64,000 bases of DNA, taken from Betaproteobacteria bacterium (GTDB taxonomy: Bacteria > Pseudomonadota > Gammaproteobacteria > Burkholderiales > Rhodocyclaceae). The stretch is from assembly GCA_016705475.1 (NCBI GenBank), contig JADIYD010000006.1:1-64000 (forward strand). Reading direction: 5' to 3'. Position numbers and translations under genes: made by a program. The stretch's first letter is position 1; the number at the start of each line of letters is the position of its first letter. The notes under the pieces are model-generated. The model saw nothing but the letters and a program-made list of their open reading frames with translations. It was not told where the DNA came from and did not search any database. Positions 9,678 through 18,555 of this stretch are shown piece by piece.

Positions 9678-10603
9678 ATGGCGCTTTTAATGGCATCTGG
9701 CCCACATCAACCCAGGAATGGTTTTGGAAAATCGAATGCTTATGGTGCAGGGCTGGCGCTCATCGCGGCGCTCGGCTTTTCGCTGAAAGCCATTTTCGTC
9801 AAGCTGGCTTACCCGTACGGCGTTGATGCCATCACCTTGCTCGCCTTGCGCATGGGTTTCGCACTGCCGGTTTTCCTGTGGGTCGGACTGGTTGGGCAGC
9901 GGGCCGGCGCCAGCCTGACGCGTGACGACTGGCTCAAGCTGTTCGCCCTGGGCTGTCTTGGCTATTACGGTGCGAGCATTCTCGATTTCTGGGGGCTTGA
10001 GTACATTTCGGCCGGGCTGGAACGGCTGATCTTGTTCACCTACCCGACGCTGACGATCCTGATCGGCGTGCTTTTTCAGGGCAAGCCCTTCGCCCGGCGC
10101 GAAGTGATCGCGGTGGCGCTGTGCTATCTGGGCATTGGTTTTGCCTTCGTGCATGACCTTGGCCTCGGCGATGCGCGCAACGTGTGGATTGGCGGCGCGC
10201 TGGTCTTCGCCTCGAGCGTCTCGTATGCCCTCTATTTGTCGGGCAGCGGGGCGATGATCGCCCGCCTTGGCGCCATGCGCTTTTCGGCGCTGGCCATGCT
10301 CGTTTCGTCGGCCGTGACGCTGGCGCATTTTTCGGCCTCGCACCCGATCTCCGCCTTCATCCAGCCGCTGCCGGTTTATGGCTGGGGCTGGCCATGGCCG
10401 TGTTCGCTACCATCGTCCCGGTTTTCGCCCAGTCGGCGGCGATCCGCCGGATCGGCGCCGGGCGGGCTTCGCTGTTCGGGATGGTCGGGCCGATCCTGAC
10501 CATCGGTTTCGGCTGGTGGCTGCTCGGCGAGGGAGTTTCTCTGGCGCAAATGGCGGGGGCAGCGCTGGTTGTTGTCGGGATATTGATCGTCAGCCGCAGG
10601 TAA
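9678..10603 (+). pseudogene. EamA/DMT-family transporter with one frameshift
   Basis: An inner-membrane permease with two EamA repeats and about ten helices (e.g. GLALIAALGFSLKAIFVKLA, LTILIGVLFQGKPF, VIAVALCYLGIGFAFV). The frame breaks near 10380, where GTTTATGGCTGGGGC lacks one C; with GGCCTGG the text reads YGLGLAMAVFATIVPVFAQ and continues as IRRIGAGRASLFGMVGPIL to the TAA at 10603. Restored length is about 308 aa. The start is uncertain: ATGs occur at 9678 and 9690, and the frame is open further up. The export substrate is unknown. It precedes the PTS genes by 25 nt. Confidence 0.7.
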
Positions 10604-10628
10604 AAGGCTTCGGGTTAGAATCCCGAGC

Positions 10629-11018
10629 ATGATCGGCATCCTTCTCATCACCCACGGCAGCTATGGCGAAGCGCTCGTCCAGAACGTCAGCCATGTGCTG
10701 AACAGGCGTCCATCGCAAGTGATGCAGCTCGGCCTGACCTCGCAGGATGACCCGCTGGACATACTGCCGATGGCGCGCGAGATGCTTGCCCTGGTCGACA
10801 AGGGCGACGGCGTGCTGATCCTCACCGATATTTTCGGCGCCTCTCCGTCCAACCTTGCGCTAAAGTTGCTTGAACGGGGCCGCGTTGAAGGTCTGACCGG
10901 CGTCAATATGCCCATGCTGTTGCGCGCCCTGACTTACCGCGACAAAGGCATGGAAACTCTGCTCGTTCGAGCCCGCGATGGCGGCCGCGACGGCATCATC
11001 AACATGCAGGACCACTGA
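10629..11018 (+). CDS. PTS EIIA component, mannose (Man) family
   Basis: A 129-aa single-domain EIIA of the PTS-Man type. The phosphorylated His is H9 in LLITHGSYGEAL. The core LILTDIFGASPSNLALKLL and the C-terminal block LRALTYRDKGMETL match the family. It is followed by HPr and enzyme I with no EIIB/C permease, the arrangement of regulatory PTS in betaproteobacteria. In that arrangement the phosphate chain senses the PEP state rather than importing sugar; this last point is inference from context. Confidence 0.88.
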   Translation: MIGILLITHGSYGEALVQNVSHVLNRRPSQVMQLGLTSQDDPLDILPMAREMLALVDKGDGVLILTDIFGASPSNLALKLLERGRVEGLTGVNMPMLLRALTYRDKGMETLLVRARDGGRDGIINMQDH

Positions 11019-11037
11019 ATAACCGGAATCGAGAACG

Positions 11038-11307
11038 ATGCTTACCCAGGAAACCGAAATCATCAACAAGCTCGGCCTTCATGCCCGCGCTTCCGCCAAG
11101 CTGACGCAGCTGGCCGGCAAGCACAAGTGCGAGGTATGGATGAGCAAGGGCACGCGCCGCATCAACGCCAAGAGCATCATGGGCGTCATGATGCTGGCTG
11201 CCGGCAAGGGTTCGAAGGTGACGATCGAAACCGACGGCGCCGACGAAGCCGAGGCGATGGCAGCCCTGCTCGCGCTGATCGCCGACTATTTTGGCGAGGG
11301 TGAATAA
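11038..11307 (+). CDS. ptsH: HPr phosphocarrier protein
   Basis: An 89-aa HPr that carries phosphate from enzyme I (phospho-His in LGLHARAS, residue 16) to EIIA. The regulatory serine region INAKSIMGVMMLAAGKG is present, so HPr kinase control is possible; hprK is not in this window. It lies 19 nt after the EIIA gene and 69 nt before enzyme I. Confidence 0.95.
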   Translation: MLTQETEIINKLGLHARASAKLTQLAGKHKCEVWMSKGTRRINAKSIMGVMMLAAGKGSKVTIETDGADEAEAMAALLALIADYFGEGE

Positions 11308-11376
11308 GTGAATAGCCCGCTGCCCGCCGCGGGGGGCACCAGCCCTCCTTGGGGCAGACCTGCGAAAGGTCGAACC

Positions 11377-13133
11377 ATGAGTTTTACCCTGCACGGCCTT
11401 GGCGTCTCTGGCGGCATCGCCATCGGGCGGGCCATGCTCATGTCGCACGCCACGCTCGAGGTGTCTCATCTGACACTTGCGTCGCGCATGATCGACAAGG
11501 AAATCGAGCGCTTCGACGCGGCCATCAAGGCGGTCAAGGAAGAACTGATCCTGATGAAGGAAAGTACCGAGCACGCGCCGGCCGAGCTCAATGCCTTCAT
11601 CGACATCCACACCATGTTCCTTGAAGATCCCGAGCTGGCCGAAAAGCCGCGCGACATCATCCGCGAGCGCCGGTGCAATGCCGAATGGGCACTGGTTCAA
11701 CAGATGGAACATCTGGTCGACCAGTTCGAGCAGTTTGACGATCTTTACCTGCGCGAGCGCAAGTTCGATGTCGTGCAGGTCGTCGAGCGCGTCGTCAAGG
11801 AACTGCTCGGCCACCCCCGTCGTTCCGGGCTGAAGGCACCCAAGAGTTCGAAGGAAGAGGCGCTGATCGTCGTCGCCCACGACCTTTCGCCGGCCGACAC
11901 CATTGCCTTCAAGGACCACCGTTTCGCCGCCTTCATAACCGATGTTGGCGGCGCCACGTCGCACACCGCCATCCTCGCCCGCAGCATGGCGATCCCCGCC
12001 GTGCTCGGTCTGGAAAACGCCCGCGGCCTGATCCGTGATGGCGAGAAGTTGATTGTCGACGGCCTGCGCGGCGTGATCATCATCAATCCGGACCAGCGCG
12101 TTCTGGATGAATACCAGCTGCGCAAGGAACAGATTGAGCTCGAAAAACCAAGCTCAAGCGTCTGAAGACGGCCAAGTCGGAAACCATCGACGGCATTCCC
12201 GTACAACTGTTCGCCAATATCGAGTTACCGAACGACGTGCCGGTGGCACTCGAATCCGGCGCCGAGGGCGTCGGCCTGTTCCGCACCGAGTTCCTCTTTC
12301 TCGACCGCGGCGACATGCCCGACGAACGGGAGCAGTACGAAGCTTACAAGAAGGTGGTCAAGGGCATGGCTGGCCGTCCGGTCACCATCCGCACCTTCGA
12401 CCTCGGCAATGACAAGGATATTCGCCCGAACAGCAGCGCCAACGACCGCGTGCAAACCAACCCGGCACTTGGCCGCCGCGCTATCCGCCTGTCGCTGGCC
12501 GAGCCGCGCATGTTCCAGACGCAGCTACGCGCCATCCTGCGCGCCTCCAAACATGGCCCGATCAAGCTGCTCATCCCGATGCTGGCCCACGCCCACGAAA
12601 TCGACCAGACACTGGCCGCGCTCGAGCAGGCCAAATCCAGCCTGCGCGGCGAGAAGGTGACATTCGACGAAAACATCCAGGTCGGCGGCATGATCGAAAT
12701 CCCCGCTGCTGCGCTGGCCATCGGGCTCTTCCTGCGCCGCCTTGATTTCCTGTCGATCGGCACCAACGACCTGATCCAATATACGCTGGCCATCGACCGC
12801 TCGGACGAGCAGGTAGCCAACCTCTACGACCCGCTGCACCCGGCCGTGCTCATGCTGCTCGCCCACACACTGTCAATGGCGGAAAAGGCCGAGATTCCGG
12901 TTTCCGTGTGCGGCGAAATGGCGGGCGACCCCGAGCTCACCCGCCTGCTGCTCGGCATGGGCCTGCGCATTTTCTCGATGCACCCGTCGCAGATTCTGAA
13001 GGTCAAGAACCGCGTACTCAAGGCCGATGTGAATGAAATCGCCCCCAACGTCCGCAAGATGCTTCGCCTCGACGAACCCGGCAGGCTGCGCGATGCGCTC
13101 GACAAGCTGAACGGCGTCACGACGCCCAGCTGA
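11377..13133 (+). pseudogene. ptsI: PTS enzyme I (PEP-protein phosphotransferase) with one frameshift
   Basis: Enzyme I autophosphorylates from PEP and passes phosphate to HPr. The ATG at 11377 follows GAAAGG; an upstream in-frame start at 11308 adds an unlikely Pro/Gly-rich leader. The active-site segment GGATSHTAILARSMAIPAV, the PEP-binding blocks GLFRTEFLFLDR and RTFDLGNDKD, and the C-terminal SVCGEMAGDPELTRLLLGMG and FSMHPSQI are all present. The frame is lost at the A-run 12143-12147: CTCGAAAAACC should have six A to encode ELEKTKLKRLKTAKSETIDG. Restored length is 585 aa, normal for the family. A one-base homopolymer deletion in an otherwise perfect core gene points to a sequencing error. 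Confidence 0.85.
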
Positions 13134-13172
13134 AGCAGGCCGCTCCCCCGGCCAATGCGCCGGGACGCAATG

Positions 13173-13222
13173 CCACGGTCAACCGGAATTTTTGGCCAAA
13201 ATCGAAAATTCCGATTGAACCC
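13173..13222 (+). repeat. Dispersed element, extended palindromic copy
   Basis: CCACGGTCAACCGGAATTT is followed by TTGGCCAAAATCG and then AAAATTCCGATTGAACC. The outer arms GGTCAACCGGAATTTT and AAAATTCCGATTGAACC pair with few mismatches, so this copy looks like a nearly complete unit. It lies 39 nt after the ptsI stop. Confidence 0.85.
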
Positions 13223-13293
13223 GCGGCCTGCCATTTGCGCTTCCCGTCCGAGAGGCGTAGCAGACCCCATCCTTTGAACTAGACAAATTGCCG

Positions 13294-13310
13294 CGCGACA
13301 ATTTGCCACA
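13294..13310 (+). promoter_or_regulatory. Candidate Crp/Fnr-family operator upstream of the copper receptor
   Basis: CGCGAC-AATTT-GCCACA followed by TTCC. Thirteen of 17 positions match the palindrome at 16348, which precedes the second receptor gene; the trailing TTCC is also shared. An overlapping inverted repeat, CAAATTG and CAATTTG, occupies 13284-13305. The site is 69 nt upstream of the receptor ATG. The natural candidate binder is the Crp/Fnr regulator encoded between the two receptors. Confidence 0.5.
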
Positions 13311-13379
13311 TTCCCGCTACGCGCCAACTCCAGGAAAATAAGCACCCACTTAAATACCAATAAAATCAGGGAGAGTTTC

Positions 13380-15650
13380 ATGGGGTACCGCATCCGCCCG
13401 CTGGCCGCTGCGCTGGCTGTCGTCTTTTCATCGCCTGCCGCCTACGCGCAGAGCACCTTGAATGAAGTTGTCGTCAGCGGCAGCCGGATTCCGGAAGCGA
13501 GCACGCCGCGCCAGATCGGCTCGGCCGAAATCGCCGCCAAGCATGCCGTAACGCGCGATACCGCCAGCTTGCTGCAGGATGTCCCGGGCGTCAGCCTGTA
13601 CGGTGCCGGTGGCGTCTCCAGCCTGCCCTCCATCCACGGCCTGGCCGATGACCGCCTGCGCATCACCATCGACGGCATGGACTTCATCGCCACCTGCCCC
13701 AACCACATGAACCCGCCACTCGCCTACCTCGATCCGAACGCGGTCAGCAAGATCAAGGTTTATGCCGGCATCACGCCGGTCAGCGTCGGCGGCGACAGCA
13801 TCGGCGGCAGCATCGTGGCCGAAACCAGGGCGCCGGAATTCGCCGCACCCGGCCAGGGCCTGCTGACCAAGGGTGAAATTGGCACCTTCTTCCGCAGCAA
13901 CAACAACGCGCTGGGCGGCAATATTGGCGCTACGGCAGCCACCGAGAACTTCAGCGTCAGCTACACCGGCGCCTACTCCAAGGCCGGCAACTACACGGCC
14001 GGCGGCAATTTCAAGACGAGCACCGCAACCGGCCGCCTCGGCCACACACTCGCCCTCGACGAAGTCGGCTCGACCGCCTACGAATCGCAAACGCACACCC
14101 TCGGCTTCGCCCTGCGCGGCGGCAACCACAGGTTCGAAGCCAAGTTCGGCTACCAAGACGTCCCCGAACAGCTCTACCCCAACCAGCGCATGGACATGCT
14201 CGGCAACGAGCAGAAGCGCGTGAACCTGCGCTACCTCGGCCAATACGACTGGGGCATGCTGGAAGCACGCGCTTACTACGAAGAAGTCGATCACTTCATG
14301 GACTTTGGCGCCGACAAGCGCTTCTGGTACGGTTCGGCCTCTGGCGGTGCTGCTGCAGTCAATGGCACCCCGTGTACGCCAATCAGCGGCACCTGCGCAG
14401 CCGGCATGCCGATGTATTCGGCGAGCAAGACGACCGGCGTCAACGTAAAGGCAGACATCGACCTCAGCGCCGACGACCTGTTGCGCATCGGTGCCCTCTA
14501 CCAGCACTACACATTGAACGACTGGTGGACGCCGTCCGGCGCCATGATGTGGCCGAACACGTTCCTGAACGTCAACGACGGCCAGCGCAATCGGGCTGGC
14601 GTCTTTGCCGAATGGGAATCCCGTTTGACGCGGCAACTGACGACCTTGCTTGGCGCCCGCTACGAGCGGGTTGAAACCAATACCGGCCCGGTGAGCGCCT
14701 ACGACAACACCATTGCCCCGGCGACCACACTGGTTCCTGCCTTCAACAGCAAGGATCGCCAACGTGCCGACAACAATCTCGACGTCACCGCGTTGGCCCG
14801 CTACACCGCCAGCAGCACCAGCGATGTCGAACTCGGTTTTTCCCGCAAAGTTCGCTCGCCCAGCCTCTACGAGCGCTACACGTGGTTCAGCCGCGGCATG
14901 GAAATGCTGATGATCAACTGGGTTGGCGACGGCAACGGCTACATCGGCGATATCAATCTCAAGCCGGAAAAGGCCCACACGCTGTCCGCCACCTTCGACT
15001 GGCATGCCCCCGATCGCAGCTGGGAGGTCAAGGCAACGCCGTTCTACACCCACGTGACCGATTACATCGACGCCGTGCGCTGCCCGACCAGTCTGGGCGG
15101 CGCTTGCTCTGCTGCCAACCTGAGCGGCGGCAACAAGTTTGTCTACCTCCAGCTGGCGAACCAGTCGGCCCGCCTCTATGGCCTCGATCTTTCCGGGCAC
15201 ATGCCGCTCGCCAGCACGGGCTTCGGCGAGTTTGGACTGAAAGGCTTGTTGAACTATACGAACGGTGAGAACCGCGACACCGGTGACGACCTCTACAACA
15301 TCATGCCGCTCAATGCCAAACTGGTTCTGACGCAAAAACTGGGCGGCTGGAACAACGCCGTCGAGTTTGTTACAGCGCTGGCGAAGGACAAGGTTTCCGA
15401 CGTCCGCAACGAAATCCAGACACCGGGCTACAGCCTGTTCAATCTGCGCGCCAGCTATTCCTGGAAGCAGGTTCGGGTCGATTTCGGTGTCGAAAATCTG
15501 TTCGACAAGTTCTATTCCCTGCCGCTGGGCGGCGCCTATAACGGCCAGGGCACAACGATGAGCACCAGCGCTGCCAGCTCCGCCCCGTGGGGCACTGCCG
15601 TTCCCGGCATGGGCCGCTCGTTCTACGCCGGGCTCAACGTGAAGTTCTGA
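13380..15650 (+). CDS. TonB-dependent copper receptor, OprC/NosA family
   Basis: A 756-aa outer-membrane beta-barrel with an N-terminal signal peptide (cleavage after about AYAQ, residue 24), a plug domain beginning LNEVVVSGSRIPE, and a C-terminal strand ending in Phe (AGLNVKF). The plug segment ATCPNHMNPPLAYLDPN is diagnostic of the copper branch. C106 and M110 (C-x3-M) together with H305 and M307 (H-x-M, in VDHFMDFG) reproduce the CxxxM-HxM copper site described for Pseudomonas OprC. NosA of denitrifiers, the same family, supplies copper for nitrous oxide reductase, so a link to denitrification is plausible but no nos gene is in the window. GGGAGAG precedes the ATG. Confidence 0.9.
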   Translation: MGYRIRPLAAALAVVFSSPAAYAQSTLNEVVVSGSRIPEASTPRQIGSAEIAAKHAVTRDTASLLQDVPGVSLYGAGGVSSLPSIHGLADDRLRITIDGMDFIATCPNHMNPPLAYLDPNAVSKIKVYAGITPVSVGGDSIGGSIVAETRAPEFAAPGQGLLTKGEIGTFFRSNNNALGGNIGATAATENFSVSYTGAYSKAGNYTAGGNFKTSTATGRLGHTLALDEVGSTAYESQTHTLGFALRGGNHRFEAKFGYQDVPEQLYPNQRMDMLGNEQKRVNLRYLGQYDWGMLEARAYYEEVDHFMDFGADKRFWYGSASGGAAAVNGTPCTPISGTCAAGMPMYSASKTTGVNVKADIDLSADDLLRIGALYQHYTLNDWWTPSGAMMWPNTFLNVNDGQRNRAGVFAEWESRLTRQLTTLLGARYERVETNTGPVSAYDNTIAPATTLVPAFNSKDRQRADNNLDVTALARYTASSTSDVELGFSRKVRSPSLYERYTWFSRGMEMLMINWVGDGNGYIGDINLKPEKAHTLSATFDWHAPDRSWEVKATPFYTHVTDYIDAVRCPTSLGGACSAANLSGGNKFVYLQLANQSARLYGLDLSGHMPLASTGFGEFGLKGLLNYTNGENRDTGDDLYNIMPLNAKLVLTQKLGGWNNAVEFVTALAKDKVSDVRNEIQTPGYSLFNLRASYSWKQVRVDFGVENLFDKFYSLPLGGAYNGQGTTMSTSAASSAPWGTAVPGMGRSFYAGLNVKF

Positions 15651-15669
15651 TCGACTCTGCCGCAGAGTC

Positions 15670-16326
15670 TTGCCAACCGCCCCGCCTTCTGTCGGGGCGG
15701 TTGCCATTCAAGCCAGGAGATTTCAAATTCGCCCGATTTTTCCGGTTGACCGTAGCAATCCCGCCGCTCGAACCGCCCGGCAGCTGGCGGCTGGCCAAGG
15801 CGTCTATCAGGCTGGCGCCGACGGCCTGGCCTGGCGGCTCAATAGCGGCGTGATCCGGCTCGACAACGCGCGTTCTTCGGGCGAGATATCGTTTGCCAGC
15901 CTGGCCATCCCCGGCGACATCCTCGGCTGCGAAACGATGCTCTTCGGCTGCTACACCTTCTCGGCCACCGCGCTTACTCAGTGTGAGCTCTCGCCGTGGC
16001 CCGACGGCACGGGCGCCATGGCCGGAGAATCACTGCTCGCGTCGCTGGCCCAAGCCCAGAAACGGGCGGCCGAAGTCGTCGCGTTGCGCGGCGGCCAAGC
16101 CGTGGATCGCGTCCTTGGCCTGATCCGCCTATTCACCGACAACGCCGGGCAGGTTGTTCTGCCGACACGGCAGGACATTGCCGACATCACCGACCTGCGC
16201 TTCGAAACCATCTCGCGCATCATCAAGACGCTGGAGCGCGCCAAGGTATTGCTGCCAATCAAGGTCGAAGGGGTGCACGCGACGCGCAGCTACCAAGTGG
16301 CGCTGAACGCTTCCGCAGGTACCTGA
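15670..16326 (+). CDS. Crp/Fnr-family transcriptional regulator
   Basis: A cyclic-nucleotide-binding-type sensor domain (LAAGQGVYQAGADG, then ISFASLAIPGDILGCE and CYTFSATALTQCEL) joined to a Crp-type winged helix (VLPTRQDIADITDLRFETIS, recognition helix RFETISRIIKTLE). The Fnr N-terminal Cys cluster is absent, so it is not a classic oxygen-sensing Fnr. Two Cys in the sensor domain (GDILGCETMLFGCYTF) might bind metal or haem, which is speculation. The start is unresolved: 15670 is a TTG inside a terminator stem, and the only good Shine-Dalgarno (AGGAG, 15714) is followed by ATT at 15727. Placed between two TonB receptors with related operators, it probably controls both. Confidence 0.75.
   Translation: MPTAPPSVGAVAIQARRFQIRPIFPVDRSNPAARTARQLAAGQGVYQAGADGLAWRLNSGVIRLDNARSSGEISFASLAIPGDILGCETMLFGCYTFSATALTQCELSPWPDGTGAMAGESLLASLAQAQKRAAEVVALRGGQAVDRVLGLIRLFTDNAGQVVLPTRQDIADITDLRFETISRIIKTLERAKVLLPIKVEGVHATRSYQVALNASAGT
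15675..15702 (+). terminator. Strong hairpin after the copper receptor gene
   Basis: AACCGCCCCG and CGGGGCGGTT form a perfect 10-bp stem with an 8-nt loop, 24 nt past the stop codon. There is no T-run after it, so termination may be partial. The most upstream possible start (TTG at 15670) of the regulator frame overlaps it. Confidence 0.65.
15725..15755 (-). repeat. Dispersed element at the start of the regulator gene
   Basis: AAATTCGCCCG, then ATTTTTCCGGTTGACCGTAG, on the plus strand. It directly follows AGGAG (15714-15718), so it either occupies the 5' leader or supplies the first codons of the Crp/Fnr protein (RPIFPVDRSN). Confidence 0.75.
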
Positions 16327-16347
16327 AGCCCCCGCCAGACTGCACGG

Positions 16348-16364
16348 TGCGACGATTTGTCGCA
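16348..16364. promoter_or_regulatory. Perfect 6-5-6 palindrome, candidate operator of the adjacent Crp/Fnr regulator
   Basis: TGCGAC-GATTT-GTCGCA has perfect 6-bp arms. A degenerate version lies upstream of the copper receptor (13294). The site is 88 nt upstream of the second receptor ATG and just past the regulator stop. Confidence 0.6.
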
Positions 16365-16425
16365 TTCCTCTGCTCTCGCGCACCCCGTATCATCCGCCAC
16401 CTAAGCTAATGTTTAATAAGCATTT

Positions 16426-16439
16426 TTGATCCAAATCAA
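16426..16439. promoter_or_regulatory. Perfect FNR/Anr/Dnr-type box
   Basis: TTGAT-CCAA-ATCAA matches the TTGATnnnnATCAA consensus exactly. It ends 13 nt before the receptor ATG and abuts the Shine-Dalgarno (TAGGA). Activation from this position would need a transcription start inside the gene, so it either represses or is fortuitous. Confidence 0.5.
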
Positions 16440-16452
16440 TTAGGAATTGCCG

Positions 16453-18555
16453 ATGAAGAAGTTTGCGCTTGCGCCACTGATGCTGGCCGTACTGTCCGCT
16501 TTTGCCGCCCCCCAGGTTTATGCCGAAGAAACTGCGCTGGCGGAAGTCACCGTCACGGCGACGCGTGAAGGACAGCTGGTCAACGAGACGCCAGCCACCA
16601 TCGGCATCATCAAGGAAAAGACCCTCCGCGAGACAAAACCGTCGCACCCGAGCGAGATCATGGGGCAGATTCCCGGCGTCTGGGTCAACGTGACCGGGGG
16701 CGAAGGGCACCAGACTGCAATCCGCCAGCCGCTCACGACCAACCCGGTGTACCTGTACCTCGAAGACGGCATACCGACCCGTTCAACCGGCTTCTTCAAC
16801 CATAACGCGCTGTACGAGGTTAACCTGCCGATGGCCGGAGGCATCGAGGTCAACAAGGGCCCGGGCAGTGCCCTGTATGGATCGGATGCTATCGGTGGCG
16901 TGGTCAATGTGCTGACACGCAAGCCGCCAACACGGCCGGAAATCGAAGCGTCGCTGGAGGCCGGCAGCTACGGCTGGGCACGGGCCACTGCCACCGGCGG
17001 TACGGCCTTTGGCGACCATGCCTTCAGGGCCGACATAAACGTGAGCCATACGGACGGCTGGCGTGACTACACGGGCTACGATCGCCAAAGCGCAACCCTG
17101 CGCTGGGACAGTGCGATCGGCAATGACGCCACCCTGAAAACCGTGGCTACCTACTCCAATATCGACCAGCAAACAGCCGGCAGCTCAGCTATCTCGCGAA
17201 GCGATTTCGACAACAATCCACGGACCAATTACACCCCGATTTCACTGCGCAAGGTACAGGCCTTCCGGCTGTCCAGCGCCTATGAAAAGGAATCAGGCAA
17301 TTCGCTGCTCAGCATCACGCCGTATTACCGCAATAACGCGATGGACCTGCTGGCCAACTGGTCACTGTCCTACGACCCGACGATCTACACCACCGAAAAC
17401 CAGTCCTTCGGTGCCCAGATCAAGTACCGCCACGATTTCGCCCCGCTGCGCACCCGCCTTATCGTCGGCGTCGACCTCGACCACAGCCCGGGCAGCCGCC
17501 TGGAGAACCGCATTTCCACGACCTCGACCGGCTCCGGCTACACCCGCGTCTACACCAGCTATACGCAGGGCGCCCGGGTCTATGACTACGACGTCACCTA
17601 TCAGGGCATTTCACCCTACGTGCATGGCGAAATTTCGCCGGTGGAGAAGCTGCGCATCACCGCCGGCCTGCGCTACGACCAGGTCAGCTACAAGTTCGAC
17701 AACAGTTTTGGCACGACGCCTATCCAAACCGGCACCGCTTACTACGGCCAGGTCGGCAACACCGACATCGATTTCGGCCACCTGAGCCCGAAACTCGGTG
17801 CCACCTACATGTTCAACGAAGCGGTCAACGTCTTTGCTGCCTACAACCATGCCTTCCGCGCTCCATCCGAAGGTCAGCTCTTCCGGCCGGCCGTGGCCAG
17901 CAGCGCCCTGGCGGCTTCGGCCGCGGCCGAAGCCTCACGCAACCTCAAGCCGGTCAAGGTGGACAGCGTCGAACTCGGCCTGCGCGGCAAGATCAACGCC
18001 GCGATCAACTACGATATCGCGGCGTATTACATGACCAAGAAGGACGACATCCTTGGTTCGAAAGACCCGGTGACCAACGCCTCAACCACGACCAACGCGG
18101 GCAAGACGCTGCACAAGGGCATTGAAATCGGTGCCGGCGCCCAGCTTGCATCCCTCTGGCGCGTCGATACTGCCCTTTCCTACGCCAAACACACCTACGA
18201 AAGTTGGGTCACCAAGGATGGCAATTTCAGCGGCAAGGAGATGGAGCTGGCCCCGCGCACCATTGCCAACACCCGCCTGACGTTTGGTGATGCCAAGGTC
18301 GGCATGGTTCAGCTCGAATGGCTGCATTTCGGTAGCTGGTGGTCCAACGCGGCGAACACCTCGAAGTATGCCGGCCACGACCTCGCCAACCTTCGTGGCA
18401 CCTACCCGCTCTCCCGCGACATCAACCTGTTCGGCAACATTCACAACGTGACCGACCAGCGCTACGCCGAGAGCACGGGGGTCAGTTCCGGCTTCGACAC
18501 CTTCGCGCCAGGCCTGCCGCGCACCTTCACCCTTGGTCTGCAAGCCAAGTGGTAA
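16453..18555 (+). CDS. TonB-dependent outer-membrane receptor, substrate unknown
   Basis: 700 aa from the ATG at 16453 (TAGGA seven nt upstream). Signal peptide to about residue 23 (QVYAEE), TonB-box-like region LAEVTVTATREG, plug domain with QIPGVWVNVTGGEGHQTAIR, VYLYLEDGIPTRSTGFF and GPGSALYGSDAIGGVVNVLT, and a barrel ending LGLQAKW. It lacks the C-x3-M copper motif of its neighbour. Plug and barrel sequences resemble general siderophore or vitamin-type receptors more than OprC. The following BNR gene overlaps its stop codon, and thioredoxin-like and TonB genes come next, so it is part of the same metal-uptake operon; copper or a copper chelate is the most economical guess. Confidence 0.85.
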   Translation: MKKFALAPLMLAVLSAFAAPQVYAEETALAEVTVTATREGQLVNETPATIGIIKEKTLRETKPSHPSEIMGQIPGVWVNVTGGEGHQTAIRQPLTTNPVYLYLEDGIPTRSTGFFNHNALYEVNLPMAGGIEVNKGPGSALYGSDAIGGVVNVLTRKPPTRPEIEASLEAGSYGWARATATGGTAFGDHAFRADINVSHTDGWRDYTGYDRQSATLRWDSAIGNDATLKTVATYSNIDQQTAGSSAISRSDFDNNPRTNYTPISLRKVQAFRLSSAYEKESGNSLLSITPYYRNNAMDLLANWSLSYDPTIYTTENQSFGAQIKYRHDFAPLRTRLIVGVDLDHSPGSRLENRISTTSTGSGYTRVYTSYTQGARVYDYDVTYQGISPYVHGEISPVEKLRITAGLRYDQVSYKFDNSFGTTPIQTGTAYYGQVGNTDIDFGHLSPKLGATYMFNEAVNVFAAYNHAFRAPSEGQLFRPAVASSALAASAAAEASRNLKPVKVDSVELGLRGKINAAINYDIAAYYMTKKDDILGSKDPVTNASTTTNAGKTLHKGIEIGAGAQLASLWRVDTALSYAKHTYESWVTKDGNFSGKEMELAPRTIANTRLTFGDAKVGMVQLEWLHFGSWWSNAANTSKYAGHDLANLRGTYPLSRDINLFGNIHNVTDQRYAESTGVSSGFDTFAPGLPRTFTLGLQAKW

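Noticed and set aside
13428..15707. A 759-codon open frame on the minus strand opposite the copper receptor
   Set aside because: Shadow of the receptor gene in a GC-rich genome. No family signature, no ribosome-binding site of note, and the plus-strand protein has all motifs of a TonB receptor.
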